Below are positions 45,297 through 57,539 of a stretch of DNA of 64,000 bases, in pieces. Positions within the stretch are counted from its first letter, which is position 1. Each line of letters opens with the position of its first letter. The stretch spans positions 30,424,501-30,488,500 of the forward strand of contig JAYKKT010000091.1 in assembly GCA_036023115.1 (NCBI GenBank), written 5' to 3'. Under the pieces are notes generated by a model. That model saw nothing but the letters and a program-made list of their open reading frames with translations, did no database searches and was not told the origin of the DNA. The stretch is from Brasenia schreberi (lineage: Eukaryota > Streptophyta > Magnoliopsida > Nymphaeales > Cabombaceae). Both the position numbers and the translations under genes were made by a program.

Positions 45297-45348
45297 AAGA
45301 AATAATAATAATAATAATAATAATAATAATTATTATTATTATTATTAC
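45297..45348. repeat. (AAT)n-(ATT)n palindromic microsatellite
   Basis: About ten AAT units switch directly to about six ATT units, which makes a perfect inverted repeat able to fold into a hairpin. Confidence 0.95.
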
Positions 45349-47514
45349 CTAGTTGGGTATTAAGGGAAAAATACTATTTATATAAATTTTTAATAATTAT
45401 TAAACAAAAAAAATGAATCCAAAAACATTTTTCTCTTAAAGAAATTAGAAACTATCAGTGAATTCAAATGTGACAAGATTATTGTGAAGGAAGACTTATA
45501 TCTAATGCTCTTTTTAATATCTATCAAGAAAAAAAAGTTGTCTAAATAACTAAAAATTAAAAGAATAAACACTTGCATGATTCGTATCCCTAATCTTTGT
45601 TCTCTTTTCTAAGTAAGAATGTATTCTCATTATTATTTCATGTCCAAATATGAAGTTAGAAATGGTATATAATTTAAAGCCTTTACAAAAACTTAATAGA
45701 GTATTAGAGTTGATGAATTAATAAAATATAATTATTATTTTTTACGTGATTTTTCTAATATGATTATATTAATTAATCATCATTAGTCTTTAAGCAAGAG
45801 AGAGAAAGAAAGAAAGATTTATTTGAGAAAAAGGCAACCGCTTAACGAGATAGAGAGAGAAGTGGATAAAAACAAACATATTATATTGAAAAAAGGGCAA
45901 CATGTTAACGGAAAAAGAAGAGAAGTAAAATTATACAGTGAAAAAGATAGAGATCCAGACAACTTCATACAATAAATTAAAAATGAGAAGAAATAATAGT
46001 GAAGATCGTGAATAAATATTAGTATTTTTTTTATTTGTATAATTTTTATATATTTATTTTTTTAAATTTATTTGTAAATTTATTTATATTTATTAAGAAA
46101 TGTTATGATGTCACATATAAAATAATTTAATATTTTCAATTTCACATTAATATATGATATAAATATAATATATGTATAAAAATTAGACACAAAATATTTT
46201 TAAAAATATTAATTCCTTTATATTTAAATGCATAGAAATATTGTAAAGATAAAAAAATAGTAAAATTAAAAGAAGAGACTCATAATCACAGATCAACAGA
46301 TCTTTTATTATTAAATAATAGATAATTCATTTAAAAATAATATAAATTATAAATTTTATTTAGCTTTAATTTTATATTCATTGAAAAGACTTTTTTCAAT
46401 GGAAAAAAACTTTAAGAAAAAAAATCAAAATACAAAAATTAACCAATAGAATAAAACTCCTTACAATGGAAAGGCTAACTTTAAGAAAAAAAATTTGGCG
46501 TTACTATTAACTCAATAGAATAAAATAAAAGAAGAAAAGACTTTGTGTCTCACTTCATTAAAGGTATGTATAGATTCAAGAAGAAGAAAGTCACATCCTC
46601 CACTACTAATCAGTATTCGAACAAGGATCCCAGTGAGGATCATTGTAAGTGTCAATAAAGAAAATGTCAACATCGATTATTGCCTAGTTGACGTGTGGCC
46701 CATTCTATCAATCGGCTTGATGTAGGAAATTCGCTTCTTAACAAAATCTTCGTTTTAATTTGATCCTTTGCTATTCACCAATAATCATATAATGATGCGA
46801 CACGTTAACAAACGAAATTTTAAAAAATAATGACTTGCTGATTAGTGCTGTAACTTGTAATTAAGGTTCTACAATGGCGGGAATAACATTACTTTTAGAT
46901 CTATGGAGGAAAACCAAAGCTTTAACCAAGCCTTTCACATGGCACGGACCTATCAATCTTGTTGGTTTTTTTCGCATCTGCCACCGCTATATATATATAT
47001 ATAAGAAAACTGAGAATTACAAGACACTTTTTCATGCCATTCGTGCATATCGCAAGAACGATGCAAATCACCGTCAATACCCATATAAGAATCAATGTCA
47101 TTTAATGTATATAAATATATTAAATATAACATGAGGTAGGTGCTTTGATCACCATCGTTCTATTGATCAATCACATAATCGTGATAATGATCAAGCAGTG
47201 TTTAGCATGAGACATTGTTTAATAGCTCTTTATATATATATATATATATAATTTACTTATGTGTATATCTAATTTACTTGCGTGTGGCTGAAAAGGTGGG
47301 AATGCTAAGCTTCTTCCGAGATGGATGTCGCTCAACTCAATCATGATGTTGGCATGATCATGATTTGCACTTTACGCTGCTTGGATGTCAATACTTGCCC
47401 TTGTGTGAAGAAGAATAGTTGCATGTCCTTTTTTTTTTTTTGAAAGAGACGAGCTGTCAATGGTGAGGAAGCTCAGAGAAAGAAAATTCTCAAGTGCCGT
47501 TGGAAGCCTGTCTA
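45349..47514. other. very AT-rich intergenic, nothing recognised
   Basis: Long A/T-dominated sequence with poly-A and ttaaaaa runs, a short (TA)n at 47232-47252, and no frame of note. Confidence 0.5.
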
Positions 47515-48180
47515 ATATTTTTAATAATAAATAAATAAATTCCTTTTATTGATTTAAATGGTTTTTGAAGTCTCTTATTTATTTAGATTAGAGGCTGCAG
47601 TTGGAAGGCTGCCTTATACTGGAGCGGCTTTCCTTTATACTCTCTAGGGTTCTTTATCTTTTATTTTGTAATAAATAATATGTGACTCTCTAGGGTTCTT
47701 TATCTTTATCTTTTATACTCTCTAGGGTTCTTTATCTTTTATCTTGTGAAACCGGACCAATTAATGAACCAGGCAATGTGTCGATTCATTACAAAAGAGC
47801 TTCAATCAAGTTGAATTGGTAATAATTAAATAGATATATACAAGGAGATTAAAAGCTATTAGATAATCTTTCATGCTAGACACCACAATTTCCGTGATCA
47901 ATGGGATGGTAGTGATCAAAGAGTTTATTCCGTGTTATATTTAACGTGTCACGTACATTAAATGACATCAATCCTCGTATCGATATTAAGAGGCATGTGT
48001 ATCATCCATAGAATCGTACAGATCATCTAATAGAGTAGAGGGTGTCTAACAACTTCCAGTTTTCATATATATATATATTGTTATGAGTTCATCCACCGTT
48101 CGACCCCAATGAAACCTCTTTTTATTGACCGGTGTCTACCCCGGTCCATTGACCGGTCCGGTAACCTGAACATATAATCT
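47515..48180 (+). repeat. dispersed repeat related to 29.9-30.2 kb, with internal tandem copies
   Basis: The ends match the repeat at 29905-30165. Inside it the word actctctagggttctttatc occurs at 47639, 47685 and 47717, a local expansion not seen in the other copy. The ccggtgtctaccccggtcc segment at 48135 is partly palindromic. Confidence 0.5.
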
Positions 48181-48382
48181 AAGACCATCGGACTTTACCA
48201 TTGTTAGGAGTTGCTAGATATGTTAGACTTTATTAAACAGTCTATGTCTTTTGTACGATTTCACATACGACGTAGATCTAGTCTTTCATCAATATCAATA
48301 TGAGACTTCATCATCTTCATTTGATTGATTACACAAACATTATTGAAGATCAAACAATGTCTAGCATGAAAAGTTGTCTAGT

Positions 48383-48385
<3 letters not shown>

Positions 48386-48464
<79 letters not shown>
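48386..48464. repeat. (CT)n-(AT)n compound microsatellite
   Basis: About 15 CT units run straight into about 24 AT units. Confidence 0.95.
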
Positions 48465-48466
<2 letters not shown>

Positions 48467-49557
48467 TCATTGTACCAAGATGGGCCATTTTTGCACCCAA
48501 AATTCTGAAAATTAGAATTTTGTATTGAAATTTAAGAAAATTAAAAAATTTGAAGCTCATCCCGTTTCAACCCGAAGTCTAAGTCTGCTCCCCCCTAAAC
48601 AAATTTCTCAATCTGCAACCGGTTCTGACCCGTAATACTTTTAGTGCCTTGCGAAACAAGTATCCTTACCTTAGGGGTTCTGGGCAAAGAAAAGGTGCCT
48701 AAAACAAGATTGCTTATATACTTCACTGTTCTAAACCATGCAAATATAGTAAAATTTTAAGAAAATGTGTTATTTTAGAGAATATTAACACGCTTTCATC
48801 TCTCCTCTTCATGACAATTTCGTAAGTTATATTCTATTTTTGTGAATTTAATTATTTGCTTGATAAGATTTTCTACCTGAGCTTGAGCTCACGTCAAATT
48901 TTAACTCCAAACCTGATTTTGAGCTTAAGTCGAGCTTGTGTCCACAACTTTAAGATCGAGTTTGACCAGTTTAGATGGCTAGCTCAAGACCTGTTGGTGT
49001 TCGGATTGTTCGATTCGAGCCATTTGAATACTGGGGAATCTATCTTACAAGGAGCGTAGGAGCCACTTAAAGACTCGAGATGCATTAATTACAAGGAGAC
49101 TTGCTATGACGTGCGTATCTTATGACTTAAAGTCATCTATCTCTCTCTCTCATTGATTTCTGGACCTTGGAGTATTGAAAATAGCTTAGCTGTCCCTTGC
49201 CTTGGACCCAAACATGTCAGATGGATCGGGTCCTCATGGTTCCCTTGGGACCCTACAAACCAAGGTGGCCACCATACTATTGACCACTTAGTTTTACTAG
49301 GGATGAAGCACACAGTTTCGATTTGATCATCAATTAATTGGCTCTGATTTGATCCAGACTTGGACTCGACCAACTTGGGTTAGAAAGCTGGACCATTTTC
49401 CTGGATTCACATTCTAGGGGGTTAGAAGAGTGCTAGTGGTGCATTAATAGAAGGGTAAAATGGGATGAAGGGGGTGAGGAATATGCATGCATGAGCATAA
49501 GAAGAGGACTAGGTTTCACTATTCCTGCATGACCCCTTTTTAATGAATGCATTTACC
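48465..49557. other. intergenic, nothing recognised
   Basis: Only chance frames; short (CT)n at 49139-49150. Confidence 0.45.
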
Positions 49558-49558
49558 T

Positions 49559-49635
<77 letters not shown>
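49558..49635. repeat. (TC)n-(TA)n compound microsatellite
   Basis: A TC run of about ten units is followed by about 29 TA units, the same arrangement as at 48.4 kb. Confidence 0.95.
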
Positions 49636-49638
<3 letters not shown>

Positions 49639-50079
49639 CGTAGAGAAGAAGACACTTTAGAACCTGACAACATCAGTCACATAGAGGAGCTAAAAGGTGA
49701 ATAATAGGATAATGGGGAAAAAATAGATGCATCATGTGCATCTTCAACTCACGGCACTAAACAAATAAAAAGTAATTTCCATTTTAATAAATAAATATGG
49801 ACTAACAAAAAAACAGAAATCAAGAGGGTGTAGCGTGCAGATGGATCTAAAGTACCCCGTCCATCCCGCCTCGTATGGTGTTATTCCACGCTTGGCAGCG
49901 ACAGAACTTGCGAACTACAGGGCAGGCCATAAGTGGGTCCCACGAAAGAGGAGAGTGGGTCCCTGTCAAGGCTTTCGATTTGCGCAGAGCTAAACCCCAC
50001 GTTCTTAAATGGAGATTGCTGTTAGGTCTCACACCTCTTCCTTTTATAAAAATTCAAAAAAAAAATAGAGGTTGCCGGA

Positions 50080-50270
50080 TGCCGGTTTTGATTTGTTCGG
50101 ATCTAAGAACTGGAACCGAACTGAGATTGGGTCGGTTCTGGTTTGAGGCTCTAACTCTACTGAACGGAGAATAATATAGAATTTTAAATTTTTAAAAAAA
50201 TAAAAGAAAATAAAGAACCGGCCGGTGATTTGAAACTGTCATTTCTTGTGTTGTGTTGGTTCTGATTTCT
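50080..50270. repeat. GGTTCC-type dispersed repeat
   Basis: Contains tcggttctggtttgagg, an AT-rich middle and aaccggccggtgatttgaaactgtc, in the order seen in the 51.0-kb copy. Confidence 0.5.
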
Positions 50271-50287
50271 TGAAGACGATCAGGTCT

Positions 50288-50376
50288 AACTTTTTTTTTT
50301 TGTTACAACGGGAGTAGAACTCATGGTCAGCCTTCACACAAGTCGAGAGCCCTACCACCTCGAGTGCAACCAGGTC
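50288..50376 (-). repeat. SINE-like repeat with poly(A) tail
   Basis: On the minus strand gaggtggtagggctctcg (head), catgagttctactcc (B box) and ttgtaac followed by an uninterrupted A run are collinear with the other copies. The cttcggcctcc block is missing. Confidence 0.55.
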
Positions 50377-50379
50377 TAA

Positions 50380-50416
<37 letters not shown>

Positions 50417-50417
50417 G
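50380..50417. repeat. (TG)n-(AG)n microsatellite
   Basis: Short compound repeat directly beside the SINE-like copy. Confidence 0.9.
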
Positions 50418-50934
50418 AGGGCATGGTCCCATTACATTACTACTATCATTATTGGTTGTGGATTGAAATTGTGTATGAGTATAGTTATAAGTGTAATAAC
50501 AATGTTTTTTATATTTTATATTTTTAAAAAATTTATAAATTATATTTAATGTCACCTAAAAGGAATGGTACGATGCAGTTTCATATATATGTTCTGCTTC
50601 TTAATCTCATTTACTACGACAGACTTCTCACTCTCTTACAGGTGGTCTTGAATGACTCTTTTCCGCCATACGCAACCCTTCTCACCAACTCGTATCTGAT
50701 TTTCAGACGTGTGAATTTATGCATCGCATTTACGCAACATGACGTACCTTCATGCTTCTTATAAAGCAATTGAATCTACGGTTTGAATTCAAAATGTGAG
50801 AAAAGTAAAAGCGTCAATGGCACGATGGTAAATGATAAATATTTAATTATTAATGACGCTTAGTAGACAAACCACCTGACATGCTATGCTAACGGCTCGG
50901 TTAGTGTCTTACAAACTTTAAAGTTGGGTAGACA

Positions 50935-51190
50935 TAGCCTGTTTCCGTCGTTCCAATCCATCGGTTTCGATTTTCGAAACTTCAAGCTCAAATCAAATCA
51001 ACTTGGGTCGGTTCTAGTTATAGTTTGAGAACCGTTGGTCGCTTTAATTTGAGTCTTCAATCACTTGGAACTAATAAAAATTATTAAAAAATTAAAAAAT
51101 TTCAAAACTGACGGTTTGAAACTTTCAAGTGGTCTTTGGTTTCAAGTCGGTTTCTAACCCAATTCGATTGGAACCGGTGTCCACAGTTAG
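50935..51190. repeat. GGTTCC-type dispersed repeat
   Basis: Carries gggtcggttctagttatag, aaaactgacggtttgaaac and cgattggaaccggtgtcc around an AT-rich centre; the aaaactgac-ggtttgaaac word also occurs at 15555. Confidence 0.55.
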
Positions 51191-51239
51191 GTGCCACTTC
51201 TAAAGCTCTCTTTGTATGTTATGGTGACGATAATTTTAA

Positions 51240-51315
51240 GAGATCTTTGTGCGATGCCAAATTCAAATGCTTGCCCCAAGTATCGAACTCATATCCTTCA
51301 ACTTTTTGAGTCGAG
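51240..51315 (-). repeat. SINE-like fragment
   Basis: Minus-strand atgagttcgatacttgggg is a good B box, followed by caagcatttgaatttggcatcgcacaaag. No A-rich tail. Confidence 0.4.
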
Positions 51316-51769
51316 CCCCCGTCCAAATGAGGTGGCGGATTCAAGAATTCTTTTGGAGTGAGGCACACATGAATTTCACGGTCACAAACAACTTTTGTTT
51401 CTTTTTATATAATAATAGACCCGAGAATTTTTCCAGATTTTGGGTGGCCTCGCCCTAAAATGGGTCCGCCCTTGCCCTTTCGATATATTTGATTTGACCC
51501 TTCTCACAGACGCAAACCAGGGCCAGCTTTGTTCCCTTATCCACCAGCCCAATACACTGAGGAGGAACAAAAAATGGTTGATGTTGTGAGGGGTATTTTA
51601 ACGAACCCAGTTTTAAAAAGGGTAAGATGAACTAATCAGCTTCTAACAGGGTACACATGCAAACGACTCTGAATTTTTAATTTGTGGTTTAAGTACTAAT
51701 TTACTATATACCTGCACACACTCACACACACATGCAAACCAAGTTTCTCCTTGTGGTTCTTATGAGTGG

Positions 51770-51998
51770 GGGCCTGGTTGGACCTGCCCAGTTCTATCAG
51801 TTTCGTCTCCAGTTTCAGCTCCAATTTCAAACCGGGTTCAGCTCTGGTTGGTTCCACTTTTATTTGAAAAATATAGTAGCACTTTAGAACTGGTCGTTCC
51901 TACCGATAATTCTGGTTTCAGTTCAACAAGAAGTGGAACTAGAACCGAACCGTATCAATTTCGACTAGGTTCCAGTTTCGGTGCCCCTAGTTAATTTC
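51770..51998. repeat. GGTTCC-type dispersed repeat with cccctagtt end
   Basis: Opens gggggcctggttggacc and closes ggttccagtttcggtgcccc, which resembles the tAGGGGtg termini of many non-autonomous hAT elements. Confidence 0.5.
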
Positions 51999-53059
51999 CT
52001 TTTTTTAGGGCCAACCAAAAATTAACATTAAATTTGTGCCATTACATTGGAAATATCTCAATGAACTGAGGATGACTTGGATAAGGCTCAAACCCGGGTC
52101 TGATTGTCAAAAGGATACGTTGGATCTAGAGCTTAAACAATGAGCAGAGTTGCTGAGACTCATGCATGTAAAGGGCAGAAGTGTAGATTCTCTCTTATCA
52201 ACTGCCTTAAAAAGATGTGTAAGGCTTGTGCAATCTAAAAGAGAAGCCCTCCACCATGTCACGTGCCTTTCGAACTTAATCAAATCCATGTAAAGGAGAA
52301 AAAGAGCCAAACTGTTACTTGGTCACGTGCTCTATGCATGTGTAAAGATGAGATCTTCATCGTTGCTTAATTAATTAAGGTCATTGTAACCATGATTGGT
52401 TGAAAGTAGTATGCATGTTTGAAGTGTCAATGTTATAAAAATCATATTGTGTATTATATAATATATATATATATATATATCGGTACCTGAACCGATATGA
52501 TTCATGTACTTGTATTGCAAAACACAATTTATTGCACCGTATCATAGTGAAAAGACAACGTAAGTTCCAAAAATCATGGTTTTTCTAAATCCAAGCTTGA
52601 GTGTGTTTAAACTCTATTTAACTAAGCTTTTTTTGTTCCCTTCATCTTTTCAAGACCAATTCCTTTCTCTTTAAAAATCCTCTACATATTCTACATTCAC
52701 TAATAGTCATCAATCCTATGTTTCAAGATGATGCATGAGAGTAATAATCTATATGTGTGATTGGGTTGGTTTGACCTTGAATCCATATGTCTCTTAGTCT
52801 GGTACATATTGTAGATTTTTTTATGGTTTATATTTTTTATAATTTTAAAAGATAATTTAAAATTTACCTGTATGATACAGGTATATCGGTTCCCCGTGAG
52901 AAATAGGGTCCAATATGATATTCATAACATTAGTCAATACTGTGTTAAAATTCACCGTTATCACATTAATCGATGCTTCCTCTGGAATTTGCCTTCAATT
53001 AAAAGCTTCTAATTTATATTGAAACATTTTGGGGTTGAATTATAAGTTTGCCCGTTCTG
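51999..53059. other. intergenic with short (AT)n at 52460-52479
   Basis: No gene or known repeat recognised. Confidence 0.45.
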
Positions 53060-53300
53060 CACTCAGGGTGTAAGCTCGCCTGGCCAGGCTTTCGATTCCC
53101 AGTGCTTGCATTCATTGATCTTAATCATCTTCACGTTCTGATCTTAGCTTCTTCTTTTTTGGTTCATGGTCTCCAGAAACCATAGTCAAAACTGGCTAAC
53201 TATGTTTTAAATATTTTTACTAAAATCCCTTATCACGAACAGATCGTTAGTTCAATGGTAGAGCACTCCCTCTACCGTTGCAGTTGCATATTCGGGGATT
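53060..53300 (+). repeat. two tRNA-like SINE heads
   Basis: gtaagctcgcctggccagg with tttcgattcccag (53070-53105), and agttcaatggtagagcactc (53249-53270), resemble tRNA A- and B-box regions. They do not fold as full tRNAs by eye and are read as SINE heads. Confidence 0.4.
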
Positions 53301-54682
53301 AATATATTAGGGATCCATTTAGTTCGTATTTTCCAGTTGAATTTGGTATTATTGCAGCTCTTCTTAAAGGTTGACAAAGCTAGATACATATTTAACTTTG
53401 TAGCTAGAAACTTGATGAAATTAATTAAGATTAGAAAATTGTTCATCCTCCAGACTGGCTTACACTAGGGATTTAAGAGAAACAAAGCATAAAAGAAGCA
53501 TGTCACTGAGATCCCTTATCACGTGCCTTCCATTAAAAGGCTTCAATTTAATGAAATCCACATGAAGGAGAGAAAAAAGGCTTGCATGTGTAAAGATGCT
53601 TTTCTCATGCTTAAAGTAATGATCTTATGATCAGCCATTAGTCTTCATACTTAAAAGTGTTGGAGAGCTACGTAGCAAACTTCTTAGAAGATGCACTTTA
53701 AAAACCTTAGAAAGTGAGATTTGATGCGTCCCCACATGACTCCTGGTGTTCTGCATGTTGCCGATGAATTTAAAATGTAAAAAAAGAAAAACTTCAGTTT
53801 CTTTTCCTTTCTTCTTCTTCTTTATTTTCCGCCAAGCGTCAATTTGAATACATGAGCCAAGCAAAGGAGAGGTGAACCTCTTCACCGCTCAGCTTGTTCG
53901 CTACAAAACAAGCCCAGCACAATCGAGCGTGAGCCAAGATGATGAGCTGATAAAGAGAACCAGGTCATTAACTTAAAAAGCTTAAACTTTATATTGTTTG
54001 ACTAGGAAAATAAGTCTTTACTTATTTTTAAAGTTATATATTGTTATGTTATCTTTACAGTGAAAATAAAATTCTTGACCTATAGAGCGCGCGTTTGTGT
54101 GTATACGTGTATGTTCATTTATTCCACTAGATAATCTCCAAACCAAACCAGCTTAGCTCAGCTGCTTTAGTTTGACGAGCTTGCACGACCAAGCTCAGTT
54201 GGGCATGTTCATAGCCCAATTGGTTTACGTTCAAGCCAATTCGAGCTCAGCTAGACTGGACAAGAAGCTTCTCGGCTTGTTTTACAGCCTAGTGGTGGGA
54301 AAATAAACATTTCTTGGGCAAATGTTCTGGGCAATAGGAAAACAAAGAAATGAGACCTAAAAGATGCATGATTCCTTCATACATAGAACGCATAAAGTTT
54401 TATGAAGAGGTTCTCTCACACAGGCGTACATACTTACATGTAGAGAGTATGGTCCATGCACACACCAATCTATGGTCAAACATACTCAAGAATGTCAATT
54501 GTCCCATTCATTAGTTTAAATTCAAATTTCAAAAGTAAAAAATATCTTAGTACTTTATGTAGGTACATTAGTAATTGCATCCCATACTATTTGCTTTGAC
54601 TTACAAATCTAAATCATTGATTTTCAAGGTAAAAATCTTTAAGAAAATTAGAGCATGGATTGATGTGTGTGGACTAATTTCG

Positions 54683-54685
<3 letters not shown>
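53301..54685. other. intergenic, nothing recognised
   Basis: Chance frames only; a gagctc-rich stretch near 54170-54290 shows no motif. Confidence 0.45.
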
Positions 54686-54757
<72 letters not shown>

Positions 54758-54765
54758 ATATATAG
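54686..54765. repeat. (AC)n-(AT)n compound microsatellite
   Basis: About 17 AC units followed by AT units interrupted once. Confidence 0.95.
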
Positions 54766-55717
54766 GAAAATCAAATACTAACATCATTGACGTACACACT
54801 CATACACACCCATTACTTTTCAATAGCAAGAGCATAATTTAAAAAATTTAAGATTTCAAAAGAGGATGAATGACAATATTATTATACTTATTTCTCTGAA
54901 AAATAATGATCGAGTATAAGTAGGCAACGTCAATGGTGAGCATGATCTAATCACTCTTTCTATAATATTATATATAGAGAGTGATTGCATTGTGTCCACT
55001 CGTGCATGATTGTTATTTTTTGAGAGCATGAATATAATAACATTATACTCTATACTTTTTTAAAAATTTGTAAAACTTTTAAATTATATCAATGCCACTG
55101 AAAATCAATAGGTGAAAATATCATAGATATGCATGGTCCAGTTTTCCATATATATAGATATATTATGTGTAACTGCCGAAGTTCTAAAACTTCAGGAGTT
55201 TGAATAATTCTCTAAGTTTACTTCTCAACACATTAATAATCATGTCAGTCAGAGTTTTCAAGACAAAGACATGGCCAAACTAATTTGAGGGGTCGAGCAG
55301 CCTTTCGATATGAATCGAGAAAACATGATTCCAATACCAATCTTCTACCTTCTCGTCCCGAACGAATTTTCAGGTATAATCTTTTGAGAGAAATCCGTGC
55401 ATGGTATGCTTTCTAAAAGTCCAACTTTGTAGAAAATTGGAAGTGCCCACTCTCACCAAAGTTTCTATCTTATAGAGCCCGAGTGCGTACCTACTCAACA
55501 TACATCCCGATGTCCAAAAGAGATCACGATTGTATGAATTTGAATCCAGTACAATTATTAAGTGTTAAAAATAATTTTCTCTTCAAAAACCATACACTGG
55601 ATTATAAGAGCGCATAATCATTGTCAAATCGATCCACCGGCATCTATGACTCGTGTCGAGGTAAGCAACACCTAATAAAACAAATTTAATGAAGGAATCT
55701 TTTCTAAACCTCATGTG

Positions 55718-55718
<1 letters not shown>
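54766..55718. other. intergenic, nothing recognised
   Basis: AT-rich sequence without supportable features. Confidence 0.45.

Positions 55719-55806
<88 letters not shown>
55719..55806. repeat. (TA)n microsatellite, 44 units
   Basis: The longest uninterrupted dinucleotide array of the window. Confidence 0.95.
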
Positions 55807-55809
<3 letters not shown>

Positions 55810-56270
55810 GGTGGAGTTCTTATTATCGAACTCCATTAGGCATTTCTATAATAGGACCCAATTCTGACGGTTGTAGTTGGGCATATTCGACGGTCAAAAC
55901 TGTCAGCAATGGTGTTCTACAATAGGACCCAATTCCTAACGTAAAGCAGGCACAAACTCGTGTTATACTTTATTGGCGAGAAATATTAGATTGAGAACTG
56001 TGAGCTCGTGCAGATCCAACCCCATGTGTGTACCTTGTCACTCTCAACATTGTCCCTTGTCAAGGTGGATTCACATCCGGATCGGCTTTGTTGGTTGTCA
56101 AAGTTGAAGGTCTCTAGAGCGTACACTACATTCCGAGTACAAATTTGCTTACACTTCTTTCATAAATGAAGATTCTGAAGTAGCTGATTTAGTGCTCTTG
56201 TGGTTAGGAACAAAGTATTCCTGATATCATTCACTAAGATTTCCTTTTCCATTTAAAAATTCTGATTTTA
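55807..56270. other. intergenic; aataggacccaattc occurs twice
   Basis: The word is seen near 55851 and 55922, about 70 bp apart. Nothing else is recognised before the LTR. Confidence 0.45.
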
Positions 56271-56787
56271 TGTTAGATTTTGATCATTTTGAATTCTAGC
56301 TTTTCAGTTGATTTGCCTCCTTGGTTTTCTTCAATATCATTGAATATGAAGAAGACAAATGTAAATCTGGTAATTGTAGAATCCTACCTCCTGTTCCGGT
56401 GGCGGATTCCAGTGATGATGGATCAATGGTAGGTAGCCCCTTCAGCTTCTGAATCAACCGTTTGCCTCTGGTATACGCAGCGGAATGGGGGTGGACATGA
56501 GGTTCCCACGCAGGGGCTTCCACGGATGAATCTCAGGCGTATCAAAGCTTTGTATTCTTTTTCTGTATATCTATATTTCATGGCTGCCTTTTATAGGCAG
56601 CTTTCTCCCCCTTCATCCGTGTTTATCCTCCTGCGGCTTCCCTCATCCGGAGCAGATCACGGAGTAGTTACCGGAAATCCTGATAACGGTCATCCATTAC
56701 TGATTCGGCCTGATCTTGTTCAGGTAACGGACTGGATGGCCAGTCCAACTGTTACCTAAGTCGAGAATGGCCATTTACCATGTAACA
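56271..56787 (-). repeat. 3' LTR, 517 bp
   Basis: Plus-strand ends are TGTTAG and GTAACA. On the minus strand it begins TGTTACATGG after a purine tract (aagtgggaga) and holds a TATA box, ctataaaaggc, near 56590. The TATA box is flanked by gctgcc / ggcagc arms. Confidence 0.82.
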
Positions 56788-56899
56788 TCTCCCACTTGGC
56801 CATTCGAGTCAAGTGTATCGACATACTGGTTTTCCTCCCACTTTTCAGGGGTTTTCCCTAGTTATGTCGATTCTTGATTACTATTACAATCAGAACATG

Positions 56900-57004
56900 T
56901 TGTGTGGTTATTTTCCTACACAATAATTCATCCGTTGTATGGTTATTTTTCTATACAACAATCTATCCATTGTATGGTTATTTACCTATACAACAATCAA
57001 ACAT
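56900..57004 (-). repeat. three 35-bp repeats, each an imperfect hairpin
   Basis: Copies start at 56900, 56935 and 56970. Each holds ttgta(t/g)ggttatttt...tacaa, whose ends pair. They lie between the pol stop and the purine tract. Confidence 0.88.
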
Positions 57005-57539
57005 ATCTCAAACCCAAGTTTGTAACATGTTTTAAGAAGAGATCCTCTGTTATGCCTTTTGTTAAGGAGTCTATCAACATATCTTCCGTTGGCATGTATG
57101 AGATGGATATTTCCTTTCTCATAACCATATCATGAACATAGTAGTATTTCACCATTATATGCTTACTTTTCGAGCAATCCGCTCCACTCTTAATAAGAGT
57201 AATTACTGCATTATTATCACAATAGATAACTACTGGATCGTCTGTTATTTCCAACTTCAAATCTCGTATGAAGCGGCTTATCCAGACAACACTTGTTGCA
57301 GCCATACAGCAAGCAACATACTTAGCTTCCTGTGTATGCATCGCTACACAACCCTGTTTCTTACATGCCCAAGAAACAACACCACCTCCAAATAAGAATA
57401 TTTGTCCCGAGGTTGATTTGTTGTCATCTTTGCCCCCAGTAAAGTCAGCATCTAAGTATCCTACCACTTTCAGTTCATCTGCTTGAAAACACAGTTTCAA
57501 GTCTTTTGTTTCTTTCAGATATCTTAGAATCATTTTCAC
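56997..57539 (-). pseudogene. copia RNase H, 180-codon open frame
   Basis: The frame contains YLDADFTGGKDDNKSTSG, VVSWACKKQGCVAMHTQEAK, VIYCDNNAVITLIKS and YMPTEDMLIDSLTKG, a complete copia RNase H with its aspartates and glutamate in place. It is intact at its 3' end but has no complete upstream frame. Confidence 0.88.

Noticed and set aside
48378..48560. Open frames of repeated Tyr/Ile or Arg/Glu
   Set aside because: They are translations of (AT)n and (CT)n microsatellites.
53249..53300. Possible tRNA gene (agttcaatggtagagc)
   Set aside because: The 3' half does not close a cloverleaf and no anticodon loop can be placed.
57132..57486. Plus-strand frames opposite copia RNase H
   Set aside because: Antisense shadows of the RNase H frame on the minus strand.
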